Origin: JAJPKK01 sp963824905
GTDB lineage: Bacteria > Pseudomonadota > Alphaproteobacteria > Rhizobiales > Xanthobacteraceae
Direction: 5' to 3'
Assembly (NCBI GenBank): GCA_963824905.1
Contig: CAWGRH010000014.1
Coordinates: 124,001-188,000 of the forward strand
DNA: 64,000 bases
This document shows positions 26,848 through 35,713 of this stretch, in pieces. The notes under the pieces are model-generated. The model worked only from the letters and a program-made list of their open reading frames with translations. It searched no databases and was not told where the DNA came from. Positions within the stretch are counted from its first letter, which is position 1. Each line of letters opens with the position of its first letter. A program made the translations under genes and the position numbers.

Positions 26848-26957
26848 CCTCGTCCTGAGGAGCGTCCGAAGGACGCGTCTCGAAGGACGGCCACAGGCCG
26901 CAGCGTGCGGGGCCATCCTTCGAGACGCCGTGCTACGCACGGCTCCTCAGTATGAGG
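26848..26957. repeat. Intergenic inverted repeat, family H
   Basis: Arms CCTCGTCCTGAGGAGCGTCC and GGCTCCTCAGTATGAGG close a palindrome with inner arms CGTCTCGAAGGACGGCC and GGCCATCCTTCGAGACG. This CCTGAGGAG...CTCCTCAG element is a common dispersed repeat in this order. It separates the convergent paralog 1 and TetR genes. Confidence 0.8.
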
Positions 26958-26995
26958 TCGTTGGGTGTTCGGCGTCCGGTAGGAAAGGTCCCGCC

Positions 26996-27631
26996 CTACT
27001 TCTTCCCGTACGCCGCCAGGAACGCCTTCACCGCGCTACCGACGACGTATTCGATCCGCTCCGGCGCGGGCGGCGGGGCGAAGTTGAACAGCATCGGCTT
27101 GAACAGCGTGGCGTGGCTCGCTTCGATGAGCTGCGCCGCGGCGATCTCGCAATCGGGAATGACGAGTCGCCCGGCCGTGACCTCCGCCTCGAGATAGGCG
27201 CGCGTCCTCGCGAGCCCGACCGCCGGGCCGGCCTCGTAGAACATCTGCCCGACCTCGGGCATCCGGTCGGCAATCGCGATCACGGTGCGCAGCGAGGAAT
27301 GCCGGCCGGGCTCGCACAGCGCTTTCACAAAGGCCGTGAACACCCGCATGAGCACCGCCTCGACGTCGGGGTCCGCCTCGTCGAATGAAAAGATGCCCTC
27401 TGCCTGGAAGACGCACTCCTTCGCCGCGATGGCTTTGAAGAGCTCGTCCTTGTCCTTGAAGTAGACGTAGAGCGTACCCTTGGACACCCGCGCCGCCCGG
27501 GCGATCTCACCCATGCTGGCGGCATCGAACCCCTGCGCCAGAAAGACCGCGCGCGCACCTTCGATGATCTGGCGCCGCTTGGCGCTGTCTTCAGCCTCGC
27601 TGGGGCGGTGCAGGACTACGGGCGCGTTCAT
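26996..27631 (-). CDS. TetR-family repressor of the emrAB operon
   Basis: A 211-residue regulator. The helix-turn-helix is in the first 70 residues (RRQIIEGARAVFLAQGFDAASMGEIARAARVSKGTLYVYFKDKDELF), followed by an all-helical ligand domain. I chose the ATG at 27631, with GGTGGAGG upstream; an earlier in-frame start at 27724 has no such site. It is divergent from emrA. Two copies of one 21-bp palindrome lie in the shared intergenic region, so it very likely represses emrAB and itself. Confidence 0.88.
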   Translation of the reverse strand: MNAPVVLHRPSEAEDSAKRRQIIEGARAVFLAQGFDAASMGEIARAARVSKGTLYVYFKDKDELFKAIAAKECVFQAEGIFSFDEADPDVEAVLMRVFTAFVKALCEPGRHSSLRTVIAIADRMPEVGQMFYEAGPAVGLARTRAYLEAEVTAGRLVIPDCEIAAAQLIEASHATLFKPMLFNFAPPPAPERIEYVVGSAVKAFLAAYGKK

Positions 27632-27731
27632 CAGGTCAAACCTCCACCACTCAGGCCCCGAAGCCAAAGATCGGCGATTCGAGCCAGCAAACCCATCCGT
27701 CTCCATATGGACTATCTCGGCCAACTTTTCA

Positions 27732-27752
27732 ATGACCGAACCGTTCAGTCAT
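27732..27752. promoter_or_regulatory. TetR-type operator, copy 1
   Basis: ATGACCGAACCGTTCAGTCAT is a 21-bp near-perfect palindrome (ATGAC/GTCAT and GAAC/GTTC arms). The reverse complement recurs at 27784-27804 with one difference. It overlaps the start of the -35 hexamer. Confidence 0.75.
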
Positions 27753-27779
27753 TGACAGAACTGGACACTCCATTAAATT
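27752..27779 (+). promoter_or_regulatory. Sigma-70-type promoter for emrAB
   Basis: TTGACA at 27752-27757, a 16-base spacer and TAAATT at 27774-27779, directed towards emrA. It lies exactly between the two TetR operators, so repressor binding would block polymerase. Confidence 0.55.
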
Positions 27780-27783
27780 TGTC

Positions 27784-27804
27784 GTGACTGAACGGTTCGG
27801 TCAT
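27784..27804. promoter_or_regulatory. TetR-type operator, copy 2
   Basis: GTGACTGAACGGTTCGGTCAT matches the inverted copy at 27732 in 20 of 21 positions. The two centres are 52 bases apart, close to five helical turns, which would put two repressor dimers on the same DNA face. Confidence 0.75.
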
Positions 27805-27818
27805 TGGAGTTTAAGTCG

Positions 27819-29082
27819 ATGTTGCAGCGCATGAAAACGGCGGATGCAGCTCATCTTACGGTCGTCCCGGTGGGACAGGCTGGCAATGCGCAGGCGGAGG
27901 TCGCGGGCACCGCTTCCGGCGACGCGGAAGCGCGCGGCACAGCTGCGCCCGGTAAGCAGGCCGAAGCCCCCGCCAAAACGCCGGAGGCGCCCGCTCGCAA
28001 ATCCAGCCGCAAGCGAGTTCTGATGGGTGCGGCCGCGATTGCCGTGCTGATCGGCGGCCTCTGGTTCGGTTACGACTACGCCACCGTGGGGCGCTTCCAG
28101 GTGTCGACCGATGACGCCTATGTCCGCGCCAATAACACGACGCTCGGCGCCAAGGTTGCCGGCTACATCGCCGAGCTTCCCGTCGAGGAGAACACCAAGG
28201 TCCATGCCGGCGATCTCATCGCCCGCATCGACGATGGCGACTATCGCCTGGCCGTCGACCAGGCCCGCGACAAGGTCGCGACCCAGTCGGCGACCATCTC
28301 CCGGTTCGACCGCCAGATCGAGGCGCAGCGCTCGGCCGTCGCGCAGGCGCAGGCGCAGCTCGCTTCCGCCCAGGCCGGGGCGAACGCGGATGCAGCTCGA
28401 ATACGAGCGCCAGCAGTCTCTCGAGGGCAAGCAATTCGCCAGCCGGCAGACGCTGGAACAGTCGATCGCCAACCGCGATCAGGCCAATGCGTCGGTCATG
28501 AGCGCGAAGGCCGCGCTCGACAACGCCGTCGCCAATATCGGGGTGCTCGAGGCGCAGAAGCAGGAAGCCGTAACCACCCTCGCCGAGCTCAAGACCGCAC
28601 TCGCCAAGGCCGAGCGCGACCTGTCGTTCACCGAGATTCGCGCGCCGGTCGACGGTGTCGTCGGCAACCGCGCCGCCCAGGTCGGCGACTTCGTGCAGAC
28701 CGGCCAGCGCATCGCCGCACTGGTGCCGCTCGCCGACGTATTCATCGACGCGAACTTCAAGGAAACCCAGCTTGCGCGGCTCAAGCCCGGCCAGCCGGTC
28801 TCGATCACGGTCGACGCGCTGCCGGGCGACAAGTTCGACGGCGTGGTGTCGAGCTTCTCGCCGGCGTCGGGCTCGGTGTTCACGCTGCTGCCGCCGGACA
28901 ATGCGACCGGCAACTTCACCAAGATCATCCAGCGCCTGCCGGTGCGCATCCGCGTGCCGGCCGACGTCGCCGAGCGCGGCGCGCTGCGCCCCGGAATGTC
29001 GGTCGTCGCGACCGTCAACACCAAACCCGGCGCGATCCTCGCCGCCGGCCTCGCGCCTTCGACACAGGCTGCGAAGAAATAG
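27819..29082 (+). CDS. emrA: EmrA/HlyD-family membrane-fusion protein, frameshifted once
   Basis: The N-terminal part has a cytoplasmic Ala/Lys-rich tail, one membrane helix (RVLMGAAAIAVLIGGLWFGYDY) and VSTDDAYVRANNTTLGAKVAGYIAELPVEENTKVHAGDLIARIDDGDY, the barrel-lipoyl start of EmrA. The frame shifts at about 28389, at the coiled coil. It resumes with MQLEYERQQSLEGKQ and continues through FTEIRAPVDGVVGNRAAQVGDFVQTGQ to the end. Removing one base gives 420 residues. EmrA bridges the inner-membrane pump to an outer-membrane channel. GGAG precedes the ATG. Without correction the first frame stays open into emrB. Confidence 0.88.
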
Positions 29083-29099
29083 ACGCGAGGGAGGCGGCC

Positions 29100-30668
29100 A
29101 TGGACACGTCCGCCGTCGCAATCAAGCAGGAGCGCATCGATCCCCGCCGCGTCGTCGCCTTCATGGCGATGTGCTTCGGGATGTTCATGGCGCTGCTCGA
29201 CATCCAGATCGTCTCGGCCTCGCTCAACGAGATCCAGGCCGGCCTCGCCGCCTCGGCCGACGAAATTCCCTGGGTCCAGACCGCCTATCTCATCGCCGAA
29301 GTCGTCGCGATCCCCCTCTCCGGCTTCCTGTCGCGCGCGCTCGGCACGCGCACCTTGTTCGCGGTGTCGTGCGCCGGGTTCACCTTTGCGAGCTTCATGT
29401 GCGGGCTCAGCTCCTCGATCAGCACCATGATCGTGTGGCGGGCGATCCAGGGTTTCATCGGCGGCGGCATGATCCCGACGGTGTTCGCCGCCGCATTCAC
29501 GATCTTTCCGCCGTCGCGCCAGGCCATGGTGACCCCGCTGATCGGCCTCATCGCCACCATGGCGCCGACCATCGGCCCGACCGTCGGCGGCTATCTCACC
29601 GACGCGATGTCGTGGCACTGGCTGTTCTTCATCAACATCGTGCCCGGCATCCTGGTGACCGTGGCCGCGCTCGCCCTGATCGATTTCGACAAGCCCAATT
29701 ACGGGCTGCTCGACCATTTCGACTGGTGGGGCCTGATCTTGATGGCGGGCTTCCTCGGTCCGCTCGAATACGTGCTCGAGGAAGGCCCGCGCTATTATTG
29801 GCTCGAGGACGAGACGATCCGCGCCCTCACCATCATCTCGGGCGTCTCAGCGGCGGCGTTCTTCTATCGCGTGCTCACCGCGCGCGTGCCGATCGTCGAC
29901 TTGCGCGCGTTCGCCAATCGCAACTTTGCGATCGGCAGCATGTTCTCCTTCGTGCTCGGCATCGGGCTCTACGGGCTCACCTATCTCTATCCGATCTATC
30001 TCGCCCAGGTGCGCGGCTACAATTCGCTGATGATCGGCGAGACCATGTTCGTGTCCGGGCTCGCGATGTTCTTCACCGCACCGATCGTCGGCCGGATCTC
30101 GGCGAAATACGACCCGCGGTTCCTCCTGACCGGCGGCTTCCTGCTGTTCGCGATCGGCACCTTCCAGATGCACTACGTGACCAAGGACTGGGATTTCTGG
30201 GAGCTGTTCTGGCCGCAGATCTTCCGTGGCGTCGGCCTGATGTGCGCGATGATCCCGGTCACCAACACGGCGCTCGGCACGCTCGCGCCCGAACGCGTGA
30301 AGAACGCCTCGGGCCTCTTCAACCTGATGCGCAATCTCGGCGGCGCCATCGGGCTCGCCGCAATCAACACCTTTCTCAACGACCGCATGGACTTGCATCT
30401 CACGCGGCTGCACGACGCCGCGAACTGGTCGCGCTATCCTGCGACCGACATGCTGGCGAACCTCACCGCGCGCTTCCATGACTACGGCAGCAATGCGCCG
30501 GTCATGGCGATCAAGCAGATGTCGCTGATGATCCGCCGCGAGGCGACGGTGATGAGCTTCTCCGACGTGTTCCTGCTGCTGACGATCCTGTTCGTCGCGC
30601 TGGCCGTGCTCGGCCTCGTCATGAAACGTCCGGCGATGAGGGCGGCAGCAGGTGCCGGCGGCCATTAG
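29100..30668 (+). CDS. emrB: EmrB-like DHA2-family multidrug efflux transporter
   Basis: A 522-residue inner-membrane protein with about 14 hydrophobic helices. The N-terminal MALLDIQIVSASLNEIQAGL and the motif C-like run GLIATMAPTIGPTVGGYLTD identify the DHA2 drug:H+ antiporter family. Start at the ATG at 29100, with GGGAGG seven bases upstream and 17 bases after the emrA stop. With EmrA it would expel hydrophobic compounds under control of the divergent TetR regulator. Confidence 0.9.
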   Translation: MDTSAVAIKQERIDPRRVVAFMAMCFGMFMALLDIQIVSASLNEIQAGLAASADEIPWVQTAYLIAEVVAIPLSGFLSRALGTRTLFAVSCAGFTFASFMCGLSSSISTMIVWRAIQGFIGGGMIPTVFAAAFTIFPPSRQAMVTPLIGLIATMAPTIGPTVGGYLTDAMSWHWLFFINIVPGILVTVAALALIDFDKPNYGLLDHFDWWGLILMAGFLGPLEYVLEEGPRYYWLEDETIRALTIISGVSAAAFFYRVLTARVPIVDLRAFANRNFAIGSMFSFVLGIGLYGLTYLYPIYLAQVRGYNSLMIGETMFVSGLAMFFTAPIVGRISAKYDPRFLLTGGFLLFAIGTFQMHYVTKDWDFWELFWPQIFRGVGLMCAMIPVTNTALGTLAPERVKNASGLFNLMRNLGGAIGLAAINTFLNDRMDLHLTRLHDAANWSRYPATDMLANLTARFHDYGSNAPVMAIKQMSLMIRREATVMSFSDVFLLLTILFVALAVLGLVMKRPAMRAAAGAGGH

Positions 30669-30692
30669 GCCGCGCTGCGCTGCGCCTCTCGC

Positions 30693-31178
30693 TCAAGGAC
30701 GGGGCGGAGGCGGAGCGGCGACGCTATCCTTCACGCCCTCCATCCCGGCGAAGACGGCGAGAATCGTGACGGGCTTCTCGGTGAGGTTCCGGCCGTTGTG
30801 CGCTTCGTTGGTCGCCTCGGCGAAGCCGTCGCCCTTGCGGTAGACGCGCTGGCCCTTCGGGCCGTAGTCGACCGTGAGCTCCCCATCGAGGATGTAGCCG
30901 AATATCGGTACGGGGTGGATGTGCCACCCGGTCTGCTGGCCCGGGGCGAGCGTGATCTCTGCGGCCGTGAGTTGCGCCGGCGCTCCCAACGGGTATTTGA
31001 TCGGCTCGCCGGTGACGGTCGTTTCGGTCGAGAGGATCGTTCGCACTCCCGGAGAGGCATTGGCCTGCGGCTGTGCGGGCGCGGCGTTCTGGGCCGCAGC
31101 CTGGCCTGCCAACATGGCCAGCATCGAGCCGACGACGATGGAGCGGAGCGCTCGCGAATTAAGATCGGAGGTCGGCAT
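30693..31178 (-). CDS. Secreted single-domain cupin protein
   Basis: A 161-residue protein with a signal peptide (about 30 residues, ending ...AMLAGQAAAQN). The cupin core includes ITLAPGQQTGWHIHPVPIFGYILDGELTVDYGP, with metal ligands in HIHP, and GDGFAEATNEAHNGRN, the second cupin motif. A Pro-rich tail ends the protein. Cupins of this form bind a metal and may act on small ligands; the substrate is unknown. It converges on emrB. Confidence 0.8.
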   Translation of the reverse strand: MPTSDLNSRALRSIVVGSMLAMLAGQAAAQNAAPAQPQANASPGVRTILSTETTVTGEPIKYPLGAPAQLTAAEITLAPGQQTGWHIHPVPIFGYILDGELTVDYGPKGQRVYRKGDGFAEATNEAHNGRNLTEKPVTILAVFAGMEGVKDSVAAPPPPRP

Positions 31179-31233
31179 GGGGGCTCCGTGCAGCCGGCGC
31201 GGGGTGAGCATCAGGCCGGATCGCTTCATGTGA

Positions 31234-31323
31234 GTCATGGCCGGGCTTGTCCCGGCCACCCCGATGTTTGGGGCACAGCCGTGCCACGTTAAGCGGGGTC
31301 GCCGGGACAAGCCCGGCGATGAC
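31234..31323. repeat. Intergenic inverted repeat, family C, copy 2
   Basis: Arms GTCATGGCCGGGCTTGTCCC and GCCGGGACAAGCCCGGCGATGAC surround ACCCCGATGTTTGGGGCACAGCCGTGCC and AAGCGGGGTC. The same wording recurs at 49757. It lies between paralog 2 and the cupin gene. Confidence 0.85.
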
Positions 31324-31357
31324 GCTCAAACTTTGGAAGCCTCGCCGCCGCCGGACG

Positions 31358-32191
31358 CTACTTGGCGTCCTTGAAATAGCGCATGTCCGGCGCCTTCTGG
31401 CCCTTCTTCACCGGCATCAGGTAGCCGTCCTCGCTCACGAGATAGCCTTCGTCGCCGATGAAGATGTGGCGGTTGTTCTCCGCGCAGTCGTTGAAGTACC
31501 AGATGATGGGCCGGGTCTCGCGGACGTATTTCTTGGTGATCGTCCACGGCCGCGTCAGCGCGTGATCGATGGTGGTGATCTCGTCGTAGAGCGTGTTCTT
31601 GTCGTTCTTGTCCTGGTATATGCGCTCCTTGATGATGCTTTCGCCGTCATCGTGCAGGCGAATGCCGCTCGCCTCGTAGGTGCGCGGGCTCTTGAAGCCT
31701 CGCGTCTCGACCTCGAGCGTGGTGTAGCGGCCGTCCGGCCCCTCGTCGACCCAGCGCCCGATGGACAGGCCGTTGAAGGTCGGCTCGAGCTCCTCCGGCC
31801 ACTGGCGGCCGTCGGTGAAGATGCGGCGCGGCACCGTGTAGTCCGTGAGGATGTAGGTCGTCTTCGGCATGATGATGATTTCCATCGGGTAGACGACGGT
31901 CATCACCCGCGGCATGCCGTGCGGGATGCATGCGCCGGTGCGGTCGTCACCCTGGCCGCCCGCCGCCTGGTCGCGCAGATTGGCCTCGTAGCGCGCCTGG
32001 TATTCCGGCGTCAGTGGCGGCTTCTGGGCCGGGCCGAGCGGCTTCGAGGGATCCCACTGAATGCCGCTGGTCCGTTTCCACTGCCCGGACCAATCCGGGT
32101 ATTTCGACAGGTCTTGCGCGGACGCAAGGCCCGCAGTGATGCACAGCGCCGCGGCGCCAGCGAGCGTCGCGAACAAGTTCCCCTCAGCCAT
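31358..32191 (-). CDS. Secreted protein of unknown function, paralog 2
   Basis: A 277-residue exported protein with a signal peptide (MAEGNLFATLAGAAALCITAGLASAQD). By eye, close to half its residues match the protein at 26012-26839, including the two cysteines (CIPHGMP and NDCAENN), so the pair arose by duplication and then diverged. I set the start at the ATG at 32191 with GGAGAG upstream. No family is recognised. The two copies lie on opposite strands 5 kb apart with emrAB and the cupin between them. Confidence 0.7.
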   Translation of the reverse strand: MAEGNLFATLAGAAALCITAGLASAQDLSKYPDWSGQWKRTSGIQWDPSKPLGPAQKPPLTPEYQARYEANLRDQAAGGQGDDRTGACIPHGMPRVMTVVYPMEIIIMPKTTYILTDYTVPRRIFTDGRQWPEELEPTFNGLSIGRWVDEGPDGRYTTLEVETRGFKSPRTYEASGIRLHDDGESIIKERIYQDKNDKNTLYDEITTIDHALTRPWTITKKYVRETRPIIWYFNDCAENNRHIFIGDEGYLVSEDGYLMPVKKGQKAPDMRYFKDAK

Positions 32192-32270
32192 TCTGCTCTC
32201 CGATAGGCACGTCGACCGCACTCTGCAAAGCGCGGTCAGGGTACCTTACGGCATCTTGCTTTGCACCTCG

Positions 32271-34526
32271 CTAGCGGCCGCGCCGGGATGTCGATTTGCC
32301 GCGCGGCCGCACGGCTTTGCGCCCTGCGGCCGATTTGGCGGGACGCTTTGTGGCGGGCTTGGCGGTACGCTTTGCCGGTGTGGACGCTGCCTTCCGGGCA
32401 GCGGTCTTTTTCTTCGTGGCTTTCTTGGCGGCGCTCTTCTGCGCCGTCTTCCGCTTGGTCGCCTTCGCTTTCGGCGGGGCGGCGGGTTTGCGCGGCTTCA
32501 CGGTCTTGCGTTTCGCGGCGCCGCGCGGGGGCTTCGCCGCGGACGGCGGCTTCTTGCGGCCCGACGGCGCAGCGGCGGGTGTCGCCAGCGCTGTCGATGC
32601 GGCCGGCTTCGTGGCTGGTGGCTTGGTAGCTGGCGGCTTCGCGGCCGGCGGCTTTGTGGGTTTCCGGGCCGGGCTGGACGGTTTTCCGGGCGCCGGCGCC
32701 GCCGGGCTTGTCGGCGCAGTCGCGGCAGGGTTGGTCGCCGCGCTGGCCGGCTTGGAAGGCTCGTCGATCGACGACCAGTCCGCATCCTTGTGGGATTGGA
32801 GGCTCGCCGGAAGCGCGATGTTGGCGAAAAGGCAACGGTCGCGGAACTTGATGTTCTTCTCGTCATAGGCCGGCGCCCACCACGGATCGGACGCGCCCGG
32901 CTTGCCCGGATACCAGAGATTGAGCGGCGCGGCTTGCGTCGCCGACTTCATCGCGTCGCGGAACGAGTAGTGATCGAAGATCTTGAGCGCCTCGATCGCA
33001 TAGACGGCGGCGAACACCCGGTCCTCGATCATGATCAGGCTGTCGCCGTTCGCCTGCTCGCCGCCTTCCGCGAGGTTCGACGACCCCGTGAACACGGCGG
33101 GGTTCTCGCCGTTGAAATCGACGATGATGAACTTGTCGTGGACGTGGATGCCGGGCCCGGGGTCATATTCCAACGAGAACGGGTACGGCACCTTGGACTT
33201 GAGGTAGGCGAAGTCGGCGACCTCGCCCATGGTGCCGTCGCCGCGCTGCACCGCGAGCCCCGTCGCGGTCTCCACGGTGCCGTAGGAGAACACGGTGGGT
33301 TTGGCCGCGATGGTCTGCAGCGTGGCGAGGAGGCTGCCCTTGCCCTGCGGCTGCATCACCGCATAGAGCACCGAGCTCGCCGCCCCCTGTACCCGCGTGG
33401 AGGCCGGACCGAGCGAGACCGATGCGCTTGCATGAGGCGACAGCGCGACCTTGCTCTTGGGCAGGTCCGGTGTCGCAGCGGCGCTGATCGGCTGGTACTG
33501 CTGCGAAATTTCGGCCTTGGCGAACTTCGCGGTCGACGTCGCGTTGGCGAAGGCATTGTCGAAGGCGGCCGCGAAATATCCGGCAGCGGTCGGGTCGTCG
33601 GCGACGATGACGTTGTTCGCCTGCACATAGAGACCGCGCACCGAGAAATTCATCGACCCGAACAGCACGCGCTGCGCCGCACCCGAGGCGTCGCGCTTGA
33701 TGAAGACCTTGTTGTGCTGGAAGCGCGAGAAGTGGCCCTGGACGACCTTGTCGTTCCCCGCCGCTTGCTTGATGAGCGCCGCGGCGCTCACCTCTACGGC
33801 GTTGCCGGTGTGCAGCTTGGCATTGTCGAGCACGGCGCGCAGGCGCTTCTCGCGGCCGAACTCGCAGATCGCCGAAATGATATCCGGCTCGTCGAGGTCG
33901 TAGGCGAAGACGTCGACGTGGCACGTCTTGTCATTGCGGCAATCGTCGATGAAGGCGAACAGCTGCGCGCGGGCACCGGCCCCGAGCCAGACGTATTGAT
34001 CCTGATAGGGCTTGGTGTCGAAATTCGGCGTCTTCGCTCCGGTGGGTCGGATCGGGGCGTTGTGGAACTTGTCGGCGTAGGCCTGGGACGAGATGTAGCC
34101 GCGGGTGAAGGCGGCGCGGAACTTGCCGTAGGCGTGGGTGATCGGCGGAACGACGACGCTCGCCTCCGCGCCTTTCGAGATGGCCTTGCCCTGTCCGGTG
34201 AAATACATCGCGCAGACACGATAGGTCGCCTGCTTGTCGGTGCCGTCCGGGGGAATGTCGACCCAGCGGAATTTCTGGAACGGGGCCTGGTCGGAAGGGG
34301 TCCATTTGCGCTGTTGCGGCGTTGTCGCGCTGGTGACCGCGTCGTCGAAGCTCAGCCGATTGAGAAGCGGCTGCTCGTCCTCGCCGTCGCGCTGCCGGAA
34401 GATCGCGAAGCCGGCGAGGTTCGCGGTGTTGTCCTGCGGAACCGACATTGCGAGCAGCACCGAGTTGGCGCCGGCATAGGCAACGACGCGCAAGCCGGAA
34501 ACCTCATTCACGATCAAATCGGTCAT
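32271..34526 (-). CDS. Phospholipase D-family protein with a histone-H1-like C-terminal tail
   Basis: A 751-residue protein with no signal peptide. Residues 1-130 look like a beta-rich domain. The first HKD motif is near residues 271-293 (HNKVFIKRD, GSMN) and the second is canonical at 463-484 (HDKFIIVD, GSSN), so it is a two-motif PLD enzyme, acting on phospholipid or nucleic acid phosphodiesters. Residues 586-751 are a 166-residue Lys/Ala/Pro/Arg tail (AAKKATKKKTAARKAA and similar), like the DNA-binding tails of bacterial H1-type proteins. This tail predicts nucleic acid or acidic-surface binding. Confidence 0.8.
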   Translation of the reverse strand: MTDLIVNEVSGLRVVAYAGANSVLLAMSVPQDNTANLAGFAIFRQRDGEDEQPLLNRLSFDDAVTSATTPQQRKWTPSDQAPFQKFRWVDIPPDGTDKQATYRVCAMYFTGQGKAISKGAEASVVVPPITHAYGKFRAAFTRGYISSQAYADKFHNAPIRPTGAKTPNFDTKPYQDQYVWLGAGARAQLFAFIDDCRNDKTCHVDVFAYDLDEPDIISAICEFGREKRLRAVLDNAKLHTGNAVEVSAAALIKQAAGNDKVVQGHFSRFQHNKVFIKRDASGAAQRVLFGSMNFSVRGLYVQANNVIVADDPTAAGYFAAAFDNAFANATSTAKFAKAEISQQYQPISAAATPDLPKSKVALSPHASASVSLGPASTRVQGAASSVLYAVMQPQGKGSLLATLQTIAAKPTVFSYGTVETATGLAVQRGDGTMGEVADFAYLKSKVPYPFSLEYDPGPGIHVHDKFIIVDFNGENPAVFTGSSNLAEGGEQANGDSLIMIEDRVFAAVYAIEALKIFDHYSFRDAMKSATQAAPLNLWYPGKPGASDPWWAPAYDEKNIKFRDRCLFANIALPASLQSHKDADWSSIDEPSKPASAATNPAATAPTSPAAPAPGKPSSPARKPTKPPAAKPPATKPPATKPAASTALATPAAAPSGRKKPPSAAKPPRGAAKRKTVKPRKPAAPPKAKATKRKTAQKSAAKKATKKKTAARKAASTPAKRTAKPATKRPAKSAAGRKAVRPRGKSTSRRGR

Positions 34527-34700
34527 GGAAGGCCCCTGTCGAATTTTGAAAAATGCTCTGGCGCAGCGAACGAAACTACCGGGTTTTCATTGCAGGACTG
34601 TAGCGCCGTTCACAGAACGCACGGCGCGGCGCGGAAAATCTGCTGCTGCATTGCAAACTGGCGGGCGCGCATTCGGCGCACGCCCGGAGCTATTCGCCGG

Positions 34701-35481
34701 CTATTCCGCTGCGACCTGCCGCTCCGCGGCGAACGGCATGATCTCCGCGGACCGGCCCGTCCTCGCGACCACTACGTGCCCAGCCGGCACCGCCTTCCAG
34801 CGATTTGGCGTATCGTCGAGCGGCTCGGACACGATCACCACCTCATCGCCGGAGGCGTCGTAGTAAAGCGAGTTCGATTTGTCGTTGGCGGAAAAGCGGA
34901 AGGCATAGAGGTCGTGACCGTTGGAGAGCGCCGCCGTGAAGCGGAGCGGCTCGTCCTTCACGATCCCGGCGAGCTCGCGGAGGATACACGTCGTCGCGGC
35001 GATCGGGTCGCGCTCGACCCCCGCGCCCATAATGGCGAGGAACACCGCCTCGGAGTCGGTGGTGCCGACGCGCGAGCCGTAGAGCGTGTCGGGAATCAGC
35101 GCCTCGACCTGACGCCGCACGCGCTTCCAGTCGCCGATCACGCCGTTGTGCATGAACATCCAGCGCCCGCAGGCGAAGGGATGACAGTTCGGCCGGGTGA
35201 CCGGCGTCCCCGTCGTCGCCCGGACGTGGGCGAAGAACAGATGCGAACGGATATGGCGGCAGAGATAGCGAAGGTTGTCGTCCGACCACGCCGGACGTAC
35301 CTCGCGATAGAGCCCCGGCTCGGCATGCTCGCCGTACCAGCCCAGCCCGAAGCCGTCCCCGTTGGTGCTCGCGGTCGAACTCGAGCGCGTGCAGGCTCTG
35401 CGCAATCAGCGAGTGCGAAGGCGAGGTGACGTAGTGCTCGAGCGCGATCGTCTCACCGCGATAGGCAATCCAGCGGCACAT
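34701..35481 (-). CDS. Class II glutamine amidotransferase (YafJ-like), frameshifted once
   Basis: The start MCRWIAYRGETIALEHYVTSPSHSLIAQSLHALE places the catalytic Cys at residue 2, exposed after Met removal, as in the Ntn-type GATase family. The frame shifts at about 35370 and resumes with STNGDGFGLGWYGEHAEPGLYRE, then PNCHPFACGRWMFMHNGVIGDW, which holds the glutamine-binding residues. Removing one base gives about 259 residues. YafJ-like proteins release ammonia from glutamine but their partner is usually unknown. The catalytic Cys sits before the break. Confidence 0.85.
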
Positions 35482-35713
35482 CAGCAAAGGTCCAATCCGG
35501 CCGCGCTATCGCGGCGACAACACTCCTCGGGATCACGATCTACGCATGGTGCCGCATAACGCAGCCATGGCGCGAGATCGAACGGCGCTCGACACCGAAT
35601 CGAGCGGAACTCGACCCTTATTTTGGGCACCGGGCCGCAATTGATCAACCCGCAATCGAGCGCCCCTGGTTTGCAACGGGAAACCCCAAATTTGGTGGTT
35701 TTCGGGCAGCCGG

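Noticed and set aside
27804..30668. A natural EmrA-EmrB fusion protein
   Set aside because: The middle part is in a wrong frame with no EmrA features, while the correct EmrA frame is present beside it with its own stop. A single extra base explains it.
32061..35429. A 1122-codon open frame on the plus strand across the PLD gene
   Set aside because: It is antisense to the PLD protein and the amidotransferase, whose HKD motifs and other conserved residues are clear. The plus-strand product is Arg/Gly-rich with no domain, as expected from a GC-rich shadow.
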